A stretch of DNA of 48,041 nt from Candidatus Rokuibacteriota bacterium (GTDB lineage Bacteria; Methylomirabilota; Methylomirabilia; Rokubacteriales; CSP1-6). The notes beneath the pieces were generated by a model. The model was not told where the DNA came from, searched no databases, and was given only the letters and a program-made list of their open reading frames with translations. Of this stretch, positions 8,293 through 15,862 are shown piece by piece. The DNA lies in the NCBI GenBank assembly GCA_003221455.1, contig QHRX01000205.1, positions 1 to 48,041 of the forward strand, given 5' to 3'. The stretch's first letter is position 1. Each line of letters starts with the position of its first letter. The translations under genes and the position numbers were made by a program.

Positions 8293-9093
8293 TCAGCGCA
8301 CGGTCACGGTGTGGACCGTCGAGAAGATGATGTGGCCGGAGGGGCCGAGCCCGCCGCCGCGCGGCGCGACCGCGCCCGACGGCGTCGTGACGCGCCCCAC
8401 TGGCGACGCCTTCTCGGTCCCATAGACGAACGCGACGGCCACCGGGTAGGCTCCCGCCGCCTGCGGGGCCCGCAGCGTCCACGCCACCTTCCCGTCGGGG
8501 AACTTCTTCGCGGCGAGGTCGCTCTCTTGGTCGAAGATGAGCACGCCGGTCAGGTTCTTCTTCAGGTCGGCGCCCCGGCTGTCGACCCACTTCGTCTGCT
8601 CCTTGCCATCCGCTCCCCAGATTCTCGGCGCCCCCACCACCACCCAGCCGTCGCTCGAGATCGGCCGGCCCTGGAAACGGAGGTCGCTCTCCATCAGAAA
8701 CACGCCGACCACGCCGTGCCCGCCGCGCACGCTGGCCGTGACCTGGATCTCCTGGCCGGGCCGTGCGCTGGGCGGGGCCGTCACCGTGACCGACGCGTTC
8801 TGGTCCATCAGCTTGACGTCCGCCAGCAGCTTCTGCCGCTCCTCCGGGCTCAGGTCCTTGTAGCCGCCCCGCCCCTCCTCGATCGCCTTGTAGTGCTTGC
8901 CCTCGACGAGCATGGCGGCCGCGAGGGCCTCCTTCTCGACGCGGACCTGCTCCCGCTGCATCGACGAGTGGCACGACGCGCAGGTGGTGGTGAGATCGGT
9001 GACGATGAAGGTCGGGCCCCCGCTATACGCTCCCGCCGGGCCTCCCGCGAACACCGCGAAGACAGCCATGACCGCGATCAACGCGCGCCGCAT
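8293..9093 (-). CDS. Secreted single-heme cytochrome with a C-terminal binding-type domain
   Basis: 266 residues. A signal peptide (residues 1-22, ending GPAGA) is followed by one CASCH heme site at 38-42. A helical stretch (about 43-95, RVEKEALAAAMLVEGKHYKAIEEG) leads to a beta-rich region rich in V, G and T (about 100-266, for example GQEIQVTASVRGGHGVVGVFLM) that looks like an immunoglobulin-like or ethylbenzene-dehydrogenase-type fold. The ATG at 9093 has a GGAGGATC ribosome-binding site. It is 35 bases downstream of rimI and 18 bases upstream of the pentaheme gene. I do not recognise the exact family; a periplasmic electron-transfer or sensing partner of the pentaheme protein is the inference. 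Confidence 0.75.
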   Translation of the reverse strand: MRRALIAVMAVFAVFAGGPAGAYSGGPTFIVTDLTTTCASCHSSMQREQVRVEKEALAAAMLVEGKHYKAIEEGRGGYKDLSPEERQKLLADVKLMDQNASVTVTAPPSARPGQEIQVTASVRGGHGVVGVFLMESDLRFQGRPISSDGWVVVGAPRIWGADGKEQTKWVDSRGADLKKNLTGVLIFDQESDLAAKKFPDGKVAWTLRAPQAAGAYPVAVAFVYGTEKASPVGRVTTPSGAVAPRGGGLGPSGHIIFSTVHTVTVR

Positions 9094-9128
9094 ATGATCC
9101 TCCGAGCCAACAGGTGAGGGTGAACGGC

Positions 9129-9602
9129 TTACGAGCGGCGCGCCGGAGGGGCTGCGGCCAGGTCCGCTTCCATGACCAACGCGTCCTCGCCGTTGTCGTA
9201 GTAGTAACCCTTGCGTCGGCCGATCACGTGGAAGCCGAGGGCCTCGTAGAGGCCGACGGCTTCGGTGTTGGTCGGGCGCACCTCGAGGAAGACGGTGCGG
9301 GTCCCGCGCCGCCGGGCGTCCTCCAGGGTCTCGGTCAGCATCCATCGCGCGATCCCCTGGCGGCGGTGGGCACGCGCGACGGCGACGTTGGTGATGTGGA
9401 TCTCCCCGCCGATCTCCCAGAGGCAGAGGTAGCCGACGAGCACGTCGTCGGCCCGGCAGACCCAGCAGCGGGCCACGCGGTTCTGCTCGATCTCGTAGAG
9501 GAAGGCACCCCGCGACCAGGGCATCGAGAACGATTCGCGCTCGATCTCGACCACGCGGTCGAGATCGGCCCGTCGCATCAGTTCAAGCGAGAGCGAGAGC
9601 AC
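9129..9602 (-). CDS. rimI: RimI-type ribosomal protein alanine N-acetyltransferase
   Basis: GNAT-fold acetyltransferase of about 157 residues. It has the N-terminal ADLDRVVEIERESF helix, the acetyl-CoA loop RRQGIA and the closing YEALGF motif, all typical of RimI, which acetylates the N-terminal alanine of ribosomal protein S18. I chose the GTG at 9602 (overlapping the end of tsaB by 20 bases) because it gives the usual short leader before the AD motif; the ATG at 9578 is the alternative. Linkage to tsaB is a common bacterial arrangement. Confidence 0.88.
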   Translation of the reverse strand: MLSLSLELMRRADLDRVVEIERESFSMPWSRGAFLYEIEQNRVARCWVCRADDVLVGYLCLWEIGGEIHITNVAVARAHRRQGIARWMLTETLEDARRRGTRTVFLEVRPTNTEAVGLYEALGFHVIGRRKGYYYDNGEDALVMEADLAAAPPARRS

Positions 9603-10260
9603 GGCGACGCTTGAGCTCGGCCTCCGACGGCCGCAGGTAGAGGGGAACGATCTCCGCCGGCGGCCGGCCGGCGCCCCGCGCGAGGAGCTCCTGACCGAGC
9701 TGGGCGACGCAGGCGGGCGACGGGAAGCGACGAGCCAGGGGCGCGAGCCGGGCGAACGGCGAGCTGACGGTCGGAGCGCCGTCGCCCAACAGGACAACGG
9801 GTTCCGTGAGGCGCGCCGCGAGCTCGGCCGGTGTCAGCGCCAGGTAGTCCCACTCCCGCCGCATGCTCGCGCCGTCCCAACGGTAGAGCGACGCGTAGAC
9901 CTCGCCCTGGCGGGCGTCGAGAACGGGGCAGACGGGGAGCGCCGACCACGGCAGCGCTGCCGCCAGCGCGTCGAGCGTCGGCACCGGCGCGACCGCGAGG
10001 CGGAGGGCCAGGGCGAGGCCCTTGGCCGTGCCGACGCCGATGCGGAGCCCCGTGAACGAGCCTGGCCCGATCGAGACGGCGAGGCCTTCGAGGTCGGACG
10101 GGCGCCAGCCCGCGTCGGCGAGCAGCCGGTCGACCACGACCAGGACCCGCTCCGAATGTGTGGCGCGGATGTTGAGCGTGGACTCGCCGACCAGCCGATC
10201 GCCGTCGACGAGTGCGGCGCCGCCGGCCAGCGTCGACGTTTCGAGCGCCAGAACCTTCAC
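9583..10260 (-). CDS. tsaB: tRNA threonylcarbamoyladenosine biosynthesis protein TsaB
   Basis: 225 residues. The N-terminus MKVLALETSTLAGGAALVDG and the motif SIGPGSFTGLRIGVGTAKGLA are diagnostic of TsaB (YeaZ), the ASKHA-fold partner of TsaD in making t6A at position 37 of ANN-decoding tRNAs. The GTG start at 10260 is preceded by TTGTCA (10298-10293) and TACACT (10276-10271), which leaves a leader of only about three bases. The gene is followed by rimI with overlap. The upstream promoter shares its -35 box with a promoter pointing the other way. Confidence 0.93.
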   Translation of the reverse strand: MKVLALETSTLAGGAALVDGDRLVGESTLNIRATHSERVLVVVDRLLADAGWRPSDLEGLAVSIGPGSFTGLRIGVGTAKGLALALRLAVAPVPTLDALAAALPWSALPVCPVLDARQGEVYASLYRWDGASMRREWDYLALTPAELAARLTEPVVLLGDGAPTVSSPFARLAPLARRFPSPACVAQLGQELLARGAGRPPAEIVPLYLRPSEAELKRRRALALA

Positions 10261-10270
10261 GGTACCGGCC

Positions 10271-10320
10271 AGTGTAACGCCTTTTCGGTCATTGACAAGA
10301 CTGGCGCGACACGGTACGCA
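10271..10320. promoter_or_regulatory. Divergent promoters with overlapping -35 boxes (tsaB / AMIN gene)
   Basis: Reverse strand: TTGTCA 10298-10293, 16 bases, TACACT 10276-10271, GTG at 10260. Forward strand: TTGACA 10292-10297, 17 bases, TACGCA 10315-10320, ATG at 10329. The two -35 hexamers share five bases, so polymerase can bind in only one direction at a time. Both starts lie 8-10 bases beyond their -10 element. Confidence 0.65.
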
Positions 10321-10328
10321 TCAGGGCC

Positions 10329-11171
10329 ATGTTGGCGAACGCAGCCCGGCCGAGGACACGGCGCCGTCGCGTGTGCGCCGTCGTGCTCGGGCTCGGCCTC
10401 CTGGTCGCCGGCGCGGCGAACGCCGCCTCCGTCGTCTCGAGCATCACCGTCGGGGGCGACGAGCACGCGCTCCTCGTCGAGATCGCGGCGTCGGGGCCGC
10501 TCGGCTACCTCCTGAGCGAGGGCCACGCGCCGTTCACGCTGAGCCTGGTCTTCACCGACGCGCGCTTCGCCTTCGCGACCACCCACCGCACCTTCGAGGG
10601 GGACGGGCTCGTCGAGCTCCAGGCGATCACGCTGACGCGCGAGGGCAGCACCGTCGCCAAGCTCGACCTCAGGTTTGCCCGGGAGGCGCCCTATACGGTC
10701 ACGCGCGAACGCGCGCTCACGCGGGTCCGAGTCGAGGTGCCGGCGCCGCGGCCGCCGATGGTGATCCGCGCGACCGGGCCGGTCGAGGCGCCGACGCCGG
10801 TGCGAGCGGCACCGACGCGACCGCCGGCGCCGCCCCTCTCGCTCGACGGGACGGCGGCCGTGCTGCGCGCCGTCCGTCCCGAGTCCTCGGCGCAGGGCGC
10901 CCGACTCGCCCTCGACGTCGACGGCGCCGCGGCGGTGACGACACAAACGCTCGAGCGTCCGGCCCGGATCATCGTCGACCTGCAAGACACCCGCGTCGAG
11001 CCGACGACCCGTACGATCCCCGTCGGCCGAGGATTGCTCCGGCAGGTGCGCATCTCGCAGCATACGGCCACCGCGGTCCGGGTCGTCTGCGAGCTCGCCC
11101 ACCCAACGCGGTTTCGGGTCGAGCCGACCCCGGAGGGTCTGATCCTCCACCTCGGCGAGGGCGTGCGATAA
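10329..11171 (+). CDS. Secreted AMIN-domain protein
   Basis: 280 residues. An arginine-rich N-terminus and hydrophobic segment (about 14-33) form a signal peptide or anchor ending in ANA. Two AMIN-like beta domains follow: one at about 34-140 (HALLVEIAASGPLGYLL..., containing ERALTRVRVEVP) and one at about 180-280 (ARLALDVDGAAAV... with RIIVDLQDT and a final GLILHLGEG). A proline-rich linker joins them. AMIN domains target amidases and PilQ secretins to the periplasm and peptidoglycan; no amidase or secretin domain is present here, so this is an AMIN-only protein whose partner is unknown. The start sits 8 bases after a TACGCA -10 element. Confidence 0.78.
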   Translation: MLANAARPRTRRRRVCAVVLGLGLLVAGAANAASVVSSITVGGDEHALLVEIAASGPLGYLLSEGHAPFTLSLVFTDARFAFATTHRTFEGDGLVELQAITLTREGSTVAKLDLRFAREAPYTVTRERALTRVRVEVPAPRPPMVIRATGPVEAPTPVRAAPTRPPAPPLSLDGTAAVLRAVRPESSAQGARLALDVDGAAAVTTQTLERPARIIVDLQDTRVEPTTRTIPVGRGLLRQVRISQHTATAVRVVCELAHPTRFRVEPTPEGLILHLGEGVR

Positions 11172-11202
11172 TGCTCGGGGGAATCCTCCCCGGAGGAGTC
11201 GC

Positions 11203-11889
11203 ATGAGCGCCGTCGGCAGGAAGGATCCCGCAGGCATGGACGCGGAGGTCCGCGAGAAGATCCACCTGGAGATCCTCAAGCGCACCGGCGCCTACCACGC
11301 CAACGACCACATCCTCCTTCCGTCCGGCCAGCACACGACCGAGTACATCGAGAAGACGCTGGTGACGACCGAGCCGTCGTTCATCGAGGGGCTGGGGGCC
11401 GTCATCGCCAAGCACTTCGCCCAGTGGCCAACCGACGTCGTGCTCTCGACGGGGCCGGGGGCGCTGATCCTCTCGCACTGTGTCGCGCGCGCCCACCCCT
11501 CGCGCCCGGTCGTGGTCTACGGCGCGAAGGGGACCTCGAGCGGGCGGCGGCGGGTGACGCTGCCCGTGGAGTTTCAGCGCCTGATCCGCCCGGGCACGAA
11601 GGTGCTGCTGGTCGAGGACCTCGTGAGCTCGGGCACGACGCTCACGCTGCTGATCAACCTGGTCGAGCGGCTCGGGGGCCACGTGGTGGGCGTCGGCTGC
11701 CTGTGGCGCCGGACCTCGGTGGAGCTGGCGGGACGCTCGGTGTTCAGCCTCGTGAGCCGCGACTTCCCAACCTACCCCGCCGAGAGCTGCCCGCTCTGCA
11801 AGAAGGGCGTCCCGCTCAACCAGGAGTTCGTGCGGCGCCGGCAGACGCGGCGCCCGTCGTCCGTCGAGGAGCCAAAGCCCGCCGACTAG
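11203..11889 (+). CDS. Orotate phosphoribosyltransferase-like protein (PyrE type)
   Basis: 228 residues, ATG at 11203 with a GGAGGAG ribosome-binding site. The PRPP loop VLLVEDLVSSGTT occupies residues 134-146. The N-terminal LLPSGQHTTEYIEK segment resembles the F.L.SG..S..Y motif of orotate phosphoribosyltransferase, which makes OMP from orotate and PRPP. It differs from standard PyrE in a C-terminal extension containing ESCPLCKKGVPLN, where the two cysteines (CPLC) could bind a metal. It may be a true PyrE or a related PRPP-dependent salvage enzyme. No other pyrimidine gene is nearby. Confidence 0.75.
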   Translation: MSAVGRKDPAGMDAEVREKIHLEILKRTGAYHANDHILLPSGQHTTEYIEKTLVTTEPSFIEGLGAVIAKHFAQWPTDVVLSTGPGALILSHCVARAHPSRPVVVYGAKGTSSGRRRVTLPVEFQRLIRPGTKVLLVEDLVSSGTTLTLLINLVERLGGHVVGVGCLWRRTSVELAGRSVFSLVSRDFPTYPAESCPLCKKGVPLNQEFVRRRQTRRPSSVEEPKPAD

Positions 11890-12318
11890 GCCCGACAGGC
11901 GCGGCGGTCCGTGTCCTCGCCCGCACACCGCCGCCCCTCCCGGCCGGGCTCGAGTGTCAACGTGGATCGGGGCCCCGCCGCGGTCGGCCTCCCTGCCGGA
12001 AGGTCGGCGGGGCCGAGGCTTGCAGGCTGATTCGGATGCGAAGGCCCCGGACGCGCCGCCTGGCCGCCCCTCGCCGCCCGAGGACTCGGTCCGCCCCGGT
12101 CGGTCCCTGCCCCGCTCGACCGTCCTGAGCCGCTCCCTCCGCGCCGGCGGGAGCCAGGTCCGCCCGTGCCCGACGCCGCCGGCCGCTCTCCCGTCGCTTG
12201 CCGCGGACCTGCGCCGGCGAACCGTTCGGCGCGCCGGGCGGCAGGCCGAAATTGACACCGTCGGGCTGGCTGTCAATAATCGCAGCGGGAAGCGGATCGG
12301 GCTTCGGGGAGGGCAGCC
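11890..12318 (+). other. Intergenic region upstream of the hydrolase/transporter operon
   Basis: About 430 bases without a supportable gene; open frames here are GC-driven shadows. The last 70 bases hold a promoter with an inverted repeat (listed separately) and a GGGAGG ribosome-binding site before ATG 12319. Confidence 0.5.
12251..12280 (+). promoter_or_regulatory. Promoter and operator-like inverted repeat for the hydrolase-transporter operon
   Basis: TTGACA (12252-12257), 17 bases, AATAAT (12275-12280). ATTGACA (12251-12257) and TGTCAAT (12271-12277) form a perfect 7-bp inverted repeat with a 13-base spacer, overlapping both promoter hexamers, as expected for a repressor site. No regulator gene is adjacent. 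Confidence 0.6.
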
Positions 12319-12960
12319 ATGGCCGTCGACGTCTTTTCCGCCAAGAAGCTGGAGCGCGAGGTCCTCATCGACCCACGGGCCACCGGCATCGTGGTCATCG
12401 ACATGCTCAACGAGTTCTGCAAGCCGGGCGGGGCCATGATCCTGCCCGGCTCTGAACGCCTCGTGCCGCCGCAGACGAGGGTCATCGACGCCGGACGACG
12501 GGCGGGCTCCACGATCCTCTTCGTCGTCGACACGCACCGCCGGAATGTTCGGCAGGACCGCGAGTTCCTCAAACGCACGCCGCACTGTCTCGAAGAGAGC
12601 TGGGGCGCCCGGGTGATCGAGGATCTGGATCCGCGGCCCGAGGACGTCTACATCGTCAAGCGCCGGTACTCGGCCTTCTTCGGCACGGATCTGGACCTCA
12701 CACTGCGCGACCTCCAGGTGAACACGCTGGTGATCGTCGGGGTGGTCACCAACATCTGCGTGCGCTCGACGGTACACGACGCCTTCTTCCTCGGCTACCA
12801 GGTGATCGTTCCGGAGGACTGCGTGGCGGCGACCGGGCCGCGCGAACAGGAATCATCGCTCTACGACATCGCCACCCACTTCGGCATCGTCGTCGATAGC
12901 ACGCAGGTCGCCGCCGCGCTGCTCCACGGCGCGCCGCTCGAAAACCGCGTCGCGGCGTGA
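12319..12960 (+). CDS. Cysteine hydrolase of the isochorismatase superfamily
   Basis: 213 residues. The catalytic triad of the family is visible: Asp28 (VVIDML), Lys114 (VKRRYSAF) and Cys147 (TNICVR), and the cis-peptide segment VVT precedes the cysteine. Enzymes of this fold hydrolyse amides such as biuret, N-carbamoylsarcosine, nicotinamide or ureidoacrylate, or isochorismate ether bonds. The gene sits 73 bases before a urea/amide-type transporter and behind the same promoter, so an imported amide is the most likely substrate (inference). ATG 12319 has a GGGAGG ribosome-binding site. The exact substrate cannot be told from the sequence. Confidence 0.88.
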   Translation: MAVDVFSAKKLEREVLIDPRATGIVVIDMLNEFCKPGGAMILPGSERLVPPQTRVIDAGRRAGSTILFVVDTHRRNVRQDREFLKRTPHCLEESWGARVIEDLDPRPEDVYIVKRRYSAFFGTDLDLTLRDLQVNTLVIVGVVTNICVRSTVHDAFFLGYQVIVPEDCVAATGPREQESSLYDIATHFGIVVDSTQVAAALLHGAPLENRVAA

Positions 12961-13033
12961 GTCTGAGTCCGGTCCGGGGCCGGGACCAGCCGAGGTCCGG
13001 CCGCAGGCCTTCACGCACAAGGGAGATGAGGCC

Positions 13034-14233
13034 ATGTGGAGCGTTCGAACCGCCGCCAGACCGTTTTCCCCGTCGCGCCGGCGCTGGGTGCAGGGCGCGG
13101 CCGCCAGCACCGCCGCGCTCGGACTCGGTCTTCCGCACATCGGGCGCGCGGCCGATTCCATCAAGGTCGGCGTGCTCCAACCCCTGTCGGGCGGCCTCGA
13201 GAACCTCGGTCAGCAAGGCGTCCAGGGTACGCAGCTCGCGATCGAGGAGGCCAACGAGGCGGGAGGCGTCCTCGGGCGTCGGCTCGACCTGGTGATCGCC
13301 GACGACAAGACGGACCCCAAGACCGCGGTGGAGCGCACCCGCGAGCTGATCCAGCGTGACCAGGTCGTGGCCATCTTTGGCCCGGTGACCAGCGCCAACC
13401 GCGACGCCATTCAGCCCACGATCGATCGCTTCAAGACGCCGCTGTTCTACGCCACCGACTACGAGGGCGGCGTGTGCGACCGCTACATCATCTGCTACAG
13501 CGGGCTGCCGGACCAGTGGGTGAGCCCGTTCGTCCCGTTCCTCAGGCAGAACTACGGCGACACCTTCTACCTGTTCGGCAGCGACTACGTGTGGCCGCGA
13601 AAGATGAACGAGGCGGTCCGCACGGCGGCGGAGGCCGCCGGCGGCCGGATCGTGGGCGAGGAGTACACCCCCTTCGGCGTCAAGGACTTCACCAGCACGG
13701 TGCGCAAGATCGAGCAGTCGGGGGCCACGGTACTGGTGCTCGACGTGGTGGGGGCGGACGCCATCACCTTCGTGAAGCAGTTCGTCGCCGCGGGAGGAAA
13801 GACCAAAACCAAGCTGGCGTGGCTCGGCTACAGCGAGAACTATATCCCGGGCCTGACCAGGGACGAATCCGAGGGCATCGTGACCGTGGCCAACTTTATC
13901 AGCACGTTACAGAAGCCGGAGGCCCGGGCCTTCGTGACCAAGGTCAGGAAGCGCTTTGGCGACCGCGCCATCGTGAGCAATACGGTGGACGCTCACTACA
14001 TGCTAGCCCGCTTCTTCATCGAGGGCGTCCGGCGCGCCGGTGCGGTGGATAAGGAGAAGATCATCGACGCGGTGAGCGGCTTCTCGCTCCAATCCGGCAA
14101 CGGGATGGTGCGTTTGCGAACGGAAGACCGTCACGCCGATCTCAACGTCGTCATCGCCGAAACGCGGGACCAGAAGCAGACGCTGCTGAAGGATCTGGGG
14201 CGGGTCAAGGCGTCCAACCAGTGCAAGACGTGA
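13034..14233 (+). CDS. Amide/urea-type ABC transporter substrate-binding protein (UrtA/AmiC-like)
   Basis: 399 residues. The N-terminus has a twin-arginine-like signal (SRRRWVQGAAAS, hydrophobic stretch, then ADSIKVGVLQPLSG), suggesting export by Tat in folded form. The mature part is the Peripla_BP_5 branch used for urea and short amides: LIQRDQVVAIFGPVTSANRDA and the ATDYEGGVCDRYIICYSG segment with two cysteines, which in UrtA/AmiC relatives line the binding cleft. It starts 73 bases after the hydrolase. A strong inverted repeat follows its stop, before the ATPase genes, which would allow higher expression of this binding protein than of the membrane parts. Confidence 0.88.
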   Translation: MWSVRTAARPFSPSRRRWVQGAAASTAALGLGLPHIGRAADSIKVGVLQPLSGGLENLGQQGVQGTQLAIEEANEAGGVLGRRLDLVIADDKTDPKTAVERTRELIQRDQVVAIFGPVTSANRDAIQPTIDRFKTPLFYATDYEGGVCDRYIICYSGLPDQWVSPFVPFLRQNYGDTFYLFGSDYVWPRKMNEAVRTAAEAAGGRIVGEEYTPFGVKDFTSTVRKIEQSGATVLVLDVVGADAITFVKQFVAAGGKTKTKLAWLGYSENYIPGLTRDESEGIVTVANFISTLQKPEARAFVTKVRKRFGDRAIVSNTVDAHYMLARFFIEGVRRAGAVDKEKIIDAVSGFSLQSGNGMVRLRTEDRHADLNVVIAETRDQKQTLLKDLGRVKASNQCKT

Positions 14234-14290
14234 TGGCGTCCGCCGAAGACCGCGCCGGCGACCGGGCGTGAGCCGGGGTCGCCGGCACCC

Positions 14291-14331
14291 CTCCACCTCC
14301 CCTGCCGGCCACGGAGGCGAAGGAGGTGGAG
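14291..14331 (+). repeat. Perfect 10-bp inverted repeat between binding-protein and ATPase genes
   Basis: CTCCACCTCC (14291-14300) and GGAGGTGGAG (14322-14331) can pair in the mRNA around a 21-base loop. Its place after the binding-protein gene fits an mRNA-stabilising or partial-termination stem-loop, as known in maltose- and branched-chain-type operons. Confidence 0.6.
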
Positions 14332-14366
14332 CGGCCGATCGCTTCCGCTCGGTCTGACGTCGTCCC

Positions 14367-15125
14367 GTGACACGACCGCTCCTCCAGGTCTGCGAAGTCA
14401 CCAAGGACTTCGGCGGCCTCCGCGTCTTGCGCGGAGTCACCCTGTCGATCGGGGCGGGGGAGCTGCGCTGCATCATCGGCCCCAACGGATGCGGTAAGAC
14501 CACGCTCTTCAACGTCATCACCGGCGCCTTCTCGCCGACGTCGGGAACGGTGTGGTTTCGTGGCGCGCAGATCACCCACCGCCCCCCTCACGCGATCAGC
14601 CGGCTCGGCATCGTCCGCAAGTTCCAGGTCCCCGGCGTCTATCCCACCCTCGCGGTCGCGGAGAACCTCGAGATTCCGCTCCTGAGCCGGCCCGGCATCG
14701 GCGGCCCCTGGTCCCTGCTGCGGACGGGGGGCCGCGCCGCCGCGCGATCACGGGAGCTGCTGACACGCTTCGGTCTGCGGCCGCAGGCGGCCCGCGCCGC
14801 CGCGGCGCTGCCGCACGGCCAGAAGCAGTGGCTCGAGATCGCCATGCTGATCGCGAGTGAGGCAAACGTCCTGTTGCTCGACGAGCCCACCGCCGGCATG
14901 TCGGCGACCGAGACGCTTGCGACCGTCGCGCTCATCCGCGAGCTCCAACAGGAGCACGGCATCGCGGCGCTGGTGATCGAACACGACATGACGTTCGTCC
15001 GGCGCCTCGACTGTCCGGTCACCGTGATGCTCCGCGGATCGGTCCTGTTCGAGGGCAGCTACGCCCAGGTGCAGGCCCACCCCGAGGTGCGCGAGGCCTA
15101 CCTCGGGCACGCGGCGCGCGCATAA
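14367..15125 (+). CDS. ABC transporter ATP-binding protein, UrtD/LivG type
   Basis: 252 residues, GTG start. Walker A is GPNGCGKTT (residues about 38-46), the segment GIVRKFQVPGVYPTLAVAENLE and the signature LPHGQKQWLEIAMLI are of the UrtD style rather than amino-acid LivG, and Walker B reads VLLLDEPTAGMS. It would form the ATPase heterodimer with the next gene product. It starts 133 bases after the binding-protein gene, with the stem-loop in between. Confidence 0.88.
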   Translation: MTRPLLQVCEVTKDFGGLRVLRGVTLSIGAGELRCIIGPNGCGKTTLFNVITGAFSPTSGTVWFRGAQITHRPPHAISRLGIVRKFQVPGVYPTLAVAENLEIPLLSRPGIGGPWSLLRTGGRAAARSRELLTRFGLRPQAARAAAALPHGQKQWLEIAMLIASEANVLLLDEPTAGMSATETLATVALIRELQQEHGIAALVIEHDMTFVRRLDCPVTVMLRGSVLFEGSYAQVQAHPEVREAYLGHAARA

Positions 15126-15146
15126 CGGTCGGCCCCGAGCGGCGCC

Positions 15147-15851
15147 ATGCTCGTGATCAGCGGTCTCACCGCCGGCTATGAAGACGCCGGCATCGTGCTG
15201 GAGGGCATCGACCTCGAGGTTGGTGCCGGCGAGTCGGTGGCGCTGATGGGGCGCAACGGGATGGGCAAGACCACCCTGTTGCGCGCCATCATGGGCCACG
15301 TGCGACCGACCGCCGGCCGGGTGACCTTCGACGGACGGGACCTCACCGGCCGGCCGCCCTTCGTGGTCAGCAATGCCGGGATCGCCTACGTGCCCCAGGG
15401 CCGCGAGATCTTCACGGATTTCACGGTGGAAGAGAACCTTCTCCTCGGGCTCCTCGGCAAGAAGGGCGGGGCCGGCCGGGTGCCCGACGCGATCTACCGG
15501 CGCTTCCCGATCCTGGCCGAACGCCGGGGACAGCGCGCGGGCACCATGTCCGGCGGCGAGCAGCAGCAGCTCGCCATCGCCCGGGCCATCATCAGCCGTC
15601 CACGCCTTCTCCTGCTGGACGAGCCCGCCGAGGGTGTCCAGCCGTCCCTGGTGACGGCGATCGCCGCCACCGTGTCGGCCATCTCCCGGGACGAGGGCAT
15701 GAGCGTGCTGCTGGTGGAGCAGAACCTCGACCTGGTGCTCACGCTGACCACGCGCTGCCTGTTCGTCGAGAACGGCCGCATCGTGGACCAGAGCGAGAGC
15801 ACGCGGCTCCGCGACGACGCCACGCTGCTCGATCGTTACCTGTCTGTGTAG
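15147..15851 (+). CDS. ABC transporter ATP-binding protein, UrtE/LivF type
   Basis: 234 residues. Walker A GRNGMGKTT, YVPQGREIF, signature MSGGEQQQLAIARAI and Walker B LLLLDEPAEGVQP follow the UrtE pattern closely, including the EGVQP turn typical of urea transporter ATPases. Start ATG 15147, 21 bases after the preceding stop. It supports the view that this transporter handles a urea-like or amide substrate rather than leucine-type amino acids. Confidence 0.9.
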   Translation: MLVISGLTAGYEDAGIVLEGIDLEVGAGESVALMGRNGMGKTTLLRAIMGHVRPTAGRVTFDGRDLTGRPPFVVSNAGIAYVPQGREIFTDFTVEENLLLGLLGKKGGAGRVPDAIYRRFPILAERRGQRAGTMSGGEQQQLAIARAIISRPRLLLLDEPAEGVQPSLVTAIAATVSAISRDEGMSVLLVEQNLDLVLTLTTRCLFVENGRIVDQSESTRLRDDATLLDRYLSV

Positions 15852-15862
15852 GCCAGGCACCG

